Source: Desulfosoma caldarium (GTDB taxonomy: Bacteria > Desulfobacterota > Syntrophobacteria > Syntrophobacterales > DSM-9756). From it: 64,000 nucleotides of DNA. Below the pieces are notes generated by a model. That model was not told the DNA's origin and searched no databases. It saw nothing but the letters and a program-made list of their open reading frames with translations. The DNA lies in assembly GCF_003751385.1 (NCBI RefSeq), contig NZ_RJVA01000014.1, forward strand, positions 1 through 64,000. The letters run 5' to 3'. This document shows positions 61,694 to 64,000 of the stretch, in pieces. Positions within the stretch are counted from its first letter, which is position 1. Every line of letters begins with the position of its first letter. A program made the position numbers and the translations under genes.

Positions 61694-61770
61694 CTCCAGC
61701 ACCCAAAGCCCTTCAGCCACTCATGTGTTCAGAATGCCTCGCCTCGAAGCTTGTTTTTCTGCGTTTCCTC

Positions 61771-61800
61771 TTTCCATTTGGGCAAGCCTCTTCCTATAAT
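61771..61800 (+). promoter_or_regulatory. Promoter for the bifunctional nuclease gene
   Basis: A perfect TATAAT at 61795-61800 is preceded after 18 bases by TTTCCA (4 of 6) at 61771-61776. The start codon is 57 bases downstream. It is divergent from the promoter at 61665-61693. Confidence 0.6.
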
Positions 61801-61856
61801 GCGATCAAGAAGCAGCGCCGCCGCAAACGGCTTCGAACACGTCTGGAGGTGGATCC

Positions 61857-62312
61857 ATGGAAAATCAGGACTTCATCGTGGCCAACGAGGTGTTCATCAA
61901 GACGGACCGACAGCAAGGCAACATGGTCATATTGAAGGAATCGGAGGACGCTTCGCAGTATTTTCTCATGTTCGTTGGAGACAGCGAGATCACGGCCATC
62001 GCCAAAGAAAAGGGGTTTGTGGAACCCAAGCGTCCCTTGACCCACGACACCTACCTCACCATTTTGGAACGGGCCGGGGTCCGTTTCGAGAGGGTGGAAA
62101 TTTACACCATGAAGGAAAACACCTATTACGCCCGCATCATCGCTCGTGTCGGGGACGAGGAGGTGGTCTTTGACAGCCGCCCCAGCGACGCGGTAGCTCT
62201 TGCGTTGCACGAAAAATGCCCCATTTTGGTGAACCGAAGGCTGCTTCGCCGGGAACTGACGCCCGAGGAAGTCAAGGAATACGAATCCATCATCAAGACG
62301 GTCAAGTTTTGA
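61857..62312 (+). CDS. Bifunctional nuclease family (DUF151) protein
   Basis: 151 residues. The C-terminal half has the family hallmarks RPSDAVALALHEKCPILV (about residues 107-124) and the SRPSDA loop. Related proteins have been given RNase/DNase activity in plants and archaea; the bacterial role is unclear. GGAGGTGG precedes ATG 61857. It is a single gene with its own promoter and lies tail-to-tail with the DHH-CBS gene. Confidence 0.88.
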   Translation: MENQDFIVANEVFIKTDRQQGNMVILKESEDASQYFLMFVGDSEITAIAKEKGFVEPKRPLTHDTYLTILERAGVRFERVEIYTMKENTYYARIIARVGDEEVVFDSRPSDAVALALHEKCPILVNRRLLRRELTPEEVKEYESIIKTVKF

Positions 62313-62429
62313 GCGGGGGCATTGTGCGCGCCCCGTCCCGCCTTTTTGGCCCACGAGCCGGCCGCCGCAGGTCCCGTGGTGGGTGCCGAGCGGCAGCCGG
62401 CATCGTTCAAGGGCGCCTTGGATAGGCTT

Positions 62430-63722
62430 TCAAATCAGGTTGTAGTAATAGAGCATCAAGTCGGAACGGGTCACAATGCCCACGAGGCGACCGTTGTCCA
62501 CCACGGGCAACCGGCCGATGTCGTGCTTGACCATGAGCCGCAGGGCTGTGGGAATGGTGGCCTGCGGGTCGATGGTGATCACATCCCTTTTCATGAAAGC
62601 CTTGACGGGGGCGGAGCGCTGGGTGGGTCGTTCCAACTTCACGAGGTCGCGCACGGAAATCACCCCCACCAGTTTTTCCCCTTCCACGACCGGCGCTCCC
62701 GTGTGCCCTCGCCCCTTCAGTTGCGCGTGCACGGCATCCACTGTCTCGTCCGGTCCGACGGTAAATACGGGAAAGGACATGAGATCAAAGATAGGCACGG
62801 AGGCGTGTCCGTTTTGGGCCATGAGTTCCCGAATCCAGTTTTCGATGCCTTCCGGGCGAGTGCCCTTGACGAGGGCGGAGGCCGCTTCCGGGCGGCCGCC
62901 ACCGCCCAGCGGTTTCATGAGGGCCGCCACGTCCACACTGTCGGGGCCGCTTCGCGCGATGACGATGCTTTGTCGTCGCCGACTATCCCAGAAAAGGCCA
63001 AAGGCGGCATCGGCACTTAATACATCCCGAAGCATGGTCACTACGGAAGCCAGCCCTGAGACGTGTCCGTTCAGGTCGGCTTTGGCAAAACACACCACAT
63101 GACCGTTCATGGTGATGCGTTGCGCGGTCTCCAGAAGGTGCGTGAGGATTTCCTTGTGCTGCAGTCCATAGCCGGGTCTCAGAGCCGTCTGAATGACGTT
63201 CAGGTCCGCCTGGACTTCTAAAAGAAAGGCAGCCGCCCGCGCGTCCGTGGCTCGCGTGCACGGAAAGGTCAGATGCCCCGTATCCTCGTAAATTCCTGCC
63301 AGAAACAGGGTGGCCTGAATGGGATCAATGGCCGCGCGTCGGCGTTCCAATTCCTGCACCAGCAGCGTGGCGGCAGATCCCACGAGGGCCTGCCGGCCGG
63401 AGGCGGCGTGAATGTCTCCGATGTCGGGATGGTGGTCCCACAGGTGAACGTCCAGGTCCGAACGGTTCATGAGCGGGGCCATGCCATCGAGACGTTCCCA
63501 GCGGTTGGCGTCCACGACGACAAGTCGCGACACCTCGTCATGGCGCACCGCCAGGGGGCTCAAAAAAGGGAACAGATCCTTGTGAATGGAAAGAAAAGCC
63601 CGCACGTTGGCATTGATGCTTCGAGGCAAGACGATTTGGGCTTCAGGGTAGAGATGTTTGGCGGCCACCACGGAGGCCAGCGCATCAAAGTCCACGTTCT
63701 TGTGTGTCGTGATAATCTCCAT
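62430..63722 (-). CDS. DHH phosphoesterase-like protein with two CBS domains
   Basis: 430 residues. DHH domain with NVDFDALAS, DANRW and DHHPDIGD (about residues 8-110), DHHA1 part (about 200-300) with GGGGRPEAAS where the family usually has GGGGHxxAAS, then two CBS motifs (about 315-430). In many deltaproteobacteria the same domains are joined to a C-terminal tRNA nucleotidyltransferase; here the protein stops after the second CBS. ATG 63722 is chosen by alignment; its ribosome site is weak and an in-frame start at 63758 exists. Confidence 0.8.
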   Translation of the reverse strand: MEIITTHKNVDFDALASVVAAKHLYPEAQIVLPRSINANVRAFLSIHKDLFPFLSPLAVRHDEVSRLVVVDANRWERLDGMAPLMNRSDLDVHLWDHHPDIGDIHAASGRQALVGSAATLLVQELERRRAAIDPIQATLFLAGIYEDTGHLTFPCTRATDARAAAFLLEVQADLNVIQTALRPGYGLQHKEILTHLLETAQRITMNGHVVCFAKADLNGHVSGLASVVTMLRDVLSADAAFGLFWDSRRRQSIVIARSGPDSVDVAALMKPLGGGGRPEAASALVKGTRPEGIENWIRELMAQNGHASVPIFDLMSFPVFTVGPDETVDAVHAQLKGRGHTGAPVVEGEKLVGVISVRDLVKLERPTQRSAPVKAFMKRDVITIDPQATIPTALRLMVKHDIGRLPVVDNGRLVGIVTRSDLMLYYYNLI

Positions 63723-63821
63723 GGAGAGCGTCCGTTGCAGTTGTTTATCGACAGCCACAGGGTTTCATGACATGTATCGGTCTATACGCCACATGACTTG
63801 AAAGTTTTCACAAGCCCTTTC

Positions 63822-64000
63822 TCAAGCGCGCTGCATGCGGCCTTTTTCGTCATAGGTCACAGCGCGCAGCAGACCAATGGTGCGTTGGCAGTCTGCGCTC
63901 TGGGGCACGCGACATAGAGCAAAGCCCAGTTTTCGTCCCAGGGCCAACAGCTAGGTGTTTTCTCTGAGCACCGTGCCCCGGTTTCCATGCCCCATTCCTT
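63822..64000 (-). pseudogene. 3' end of a GNAT acetyltransferase, interrupted by an amber codon (partial)
   Basis: On the minus strand, entering from beyond the window, the frame reads RGTVLRENT, then TAG (plus 63951-63953), then LLALGRKLGF and about 40 further residues to TGA at 63822-63824. GTVLREN-x-xLALxRKLGF is the last conserved block of GNAT acetyltransferases, as in protein acetyltransferases fused to CoA-ligase domains. Either a pseudogene, a sequencing error or a recoded codon. Confidence 0.5.

Overview
The window reads as one continuous stretch of bacterial chromosome with housekeeping genes on both strands. The mix suggests a deltaproteobacterium of the Desulfobacterota, most likely a syntrophic or sulfate-reducing Syntrophobacterales-type organism. 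That is inference, drawn from the CooC nickel ATPase, a ferredoxin-fused EtfA, acetoacetyl-CoA synthetase, the DHH-CBS protein, and the gene order rpmF-plsX...fabG-fabF-rpiB-glyA-rib-nusB. No CRISPR array, transposase or prophage was seen.

Layout. 0-16.1 kb (+): a nitroreductase, then a strong sigma70 promoter and a long, tightly packed series: YceD, rpmF, plsX, acyl-CoA dehydrogenase, etfB, ferredoxin-etfA, fabG, fabF, rpiB, glyA, the riboflavin genes ribD/ribE/ribBA/ribH, and nusB. cooC, folE2 and a two-domain kinase follow. 17.9-22 kb (-): a Lon-like protease without a standard Walker A lysine, khpA, a thiamine-binding-type protein and a TIM-barrel isomerase. 22.4-28.9 kb: a cupin and acetoacetyl-CoA synthetase (+), then an orphan lysozyme-like protein, fumC and a small unknown protein (-). 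28.9-42.8 kb: an M28 peptidase (+) facing an MSHA-like type IV pilus operon (-) that runs from a very unusual large pilin at 42.8 kb through assembly ATPase, platform protein, ExeA-like ATPase, PilM/N/O/P-like proteins, secretin and a TPR protein to two small pilins. The end of this operon carries a 1.64-1.68 kb tandem duplication that left a truncated peptidase copy and a frameshifted TPR copy between the two pilins.

42.9-52.1 kb: tRNA-Leu(UAA), a half-size TSUP permease, aconitase, a Nudix-glyoxalase fusion, bacterioferritin, a NIT-domain chemoreceptor, a small Cys protein and an inositol-monophosphatase-like protein. 52.3-56.4 kb (+): rlmE, yebC, ruvC, ruvA, ruvB behind a promoter overlapped by a perfect 10-bp-arm palindrome. 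56.5-60.7 kb: a broken dodecin gene, a B12-domain-like protein without the cobalamin-ligand motif, RNase P RNA, then coupled ispD-ispF-cysS. 60.8-64 kb: NifX-like and FmdB-like small metal proteins (-), a bifunctional nuclease (+), a DHH-CBS protein (-), and at the edge the 3' end of an acetyltransferase interrupted by an amber codon.

How it fits together: the first operon links membrane lipid synthesis (PlsX, FabG, FabF) with an acyl-CoA dehydrogenase/ETF electron pathway and with FMN/FAD supply from the rib genes that those flavoproteins need. The pilus operon is the most unusual part of the window and appears to be under diversifying pressure.
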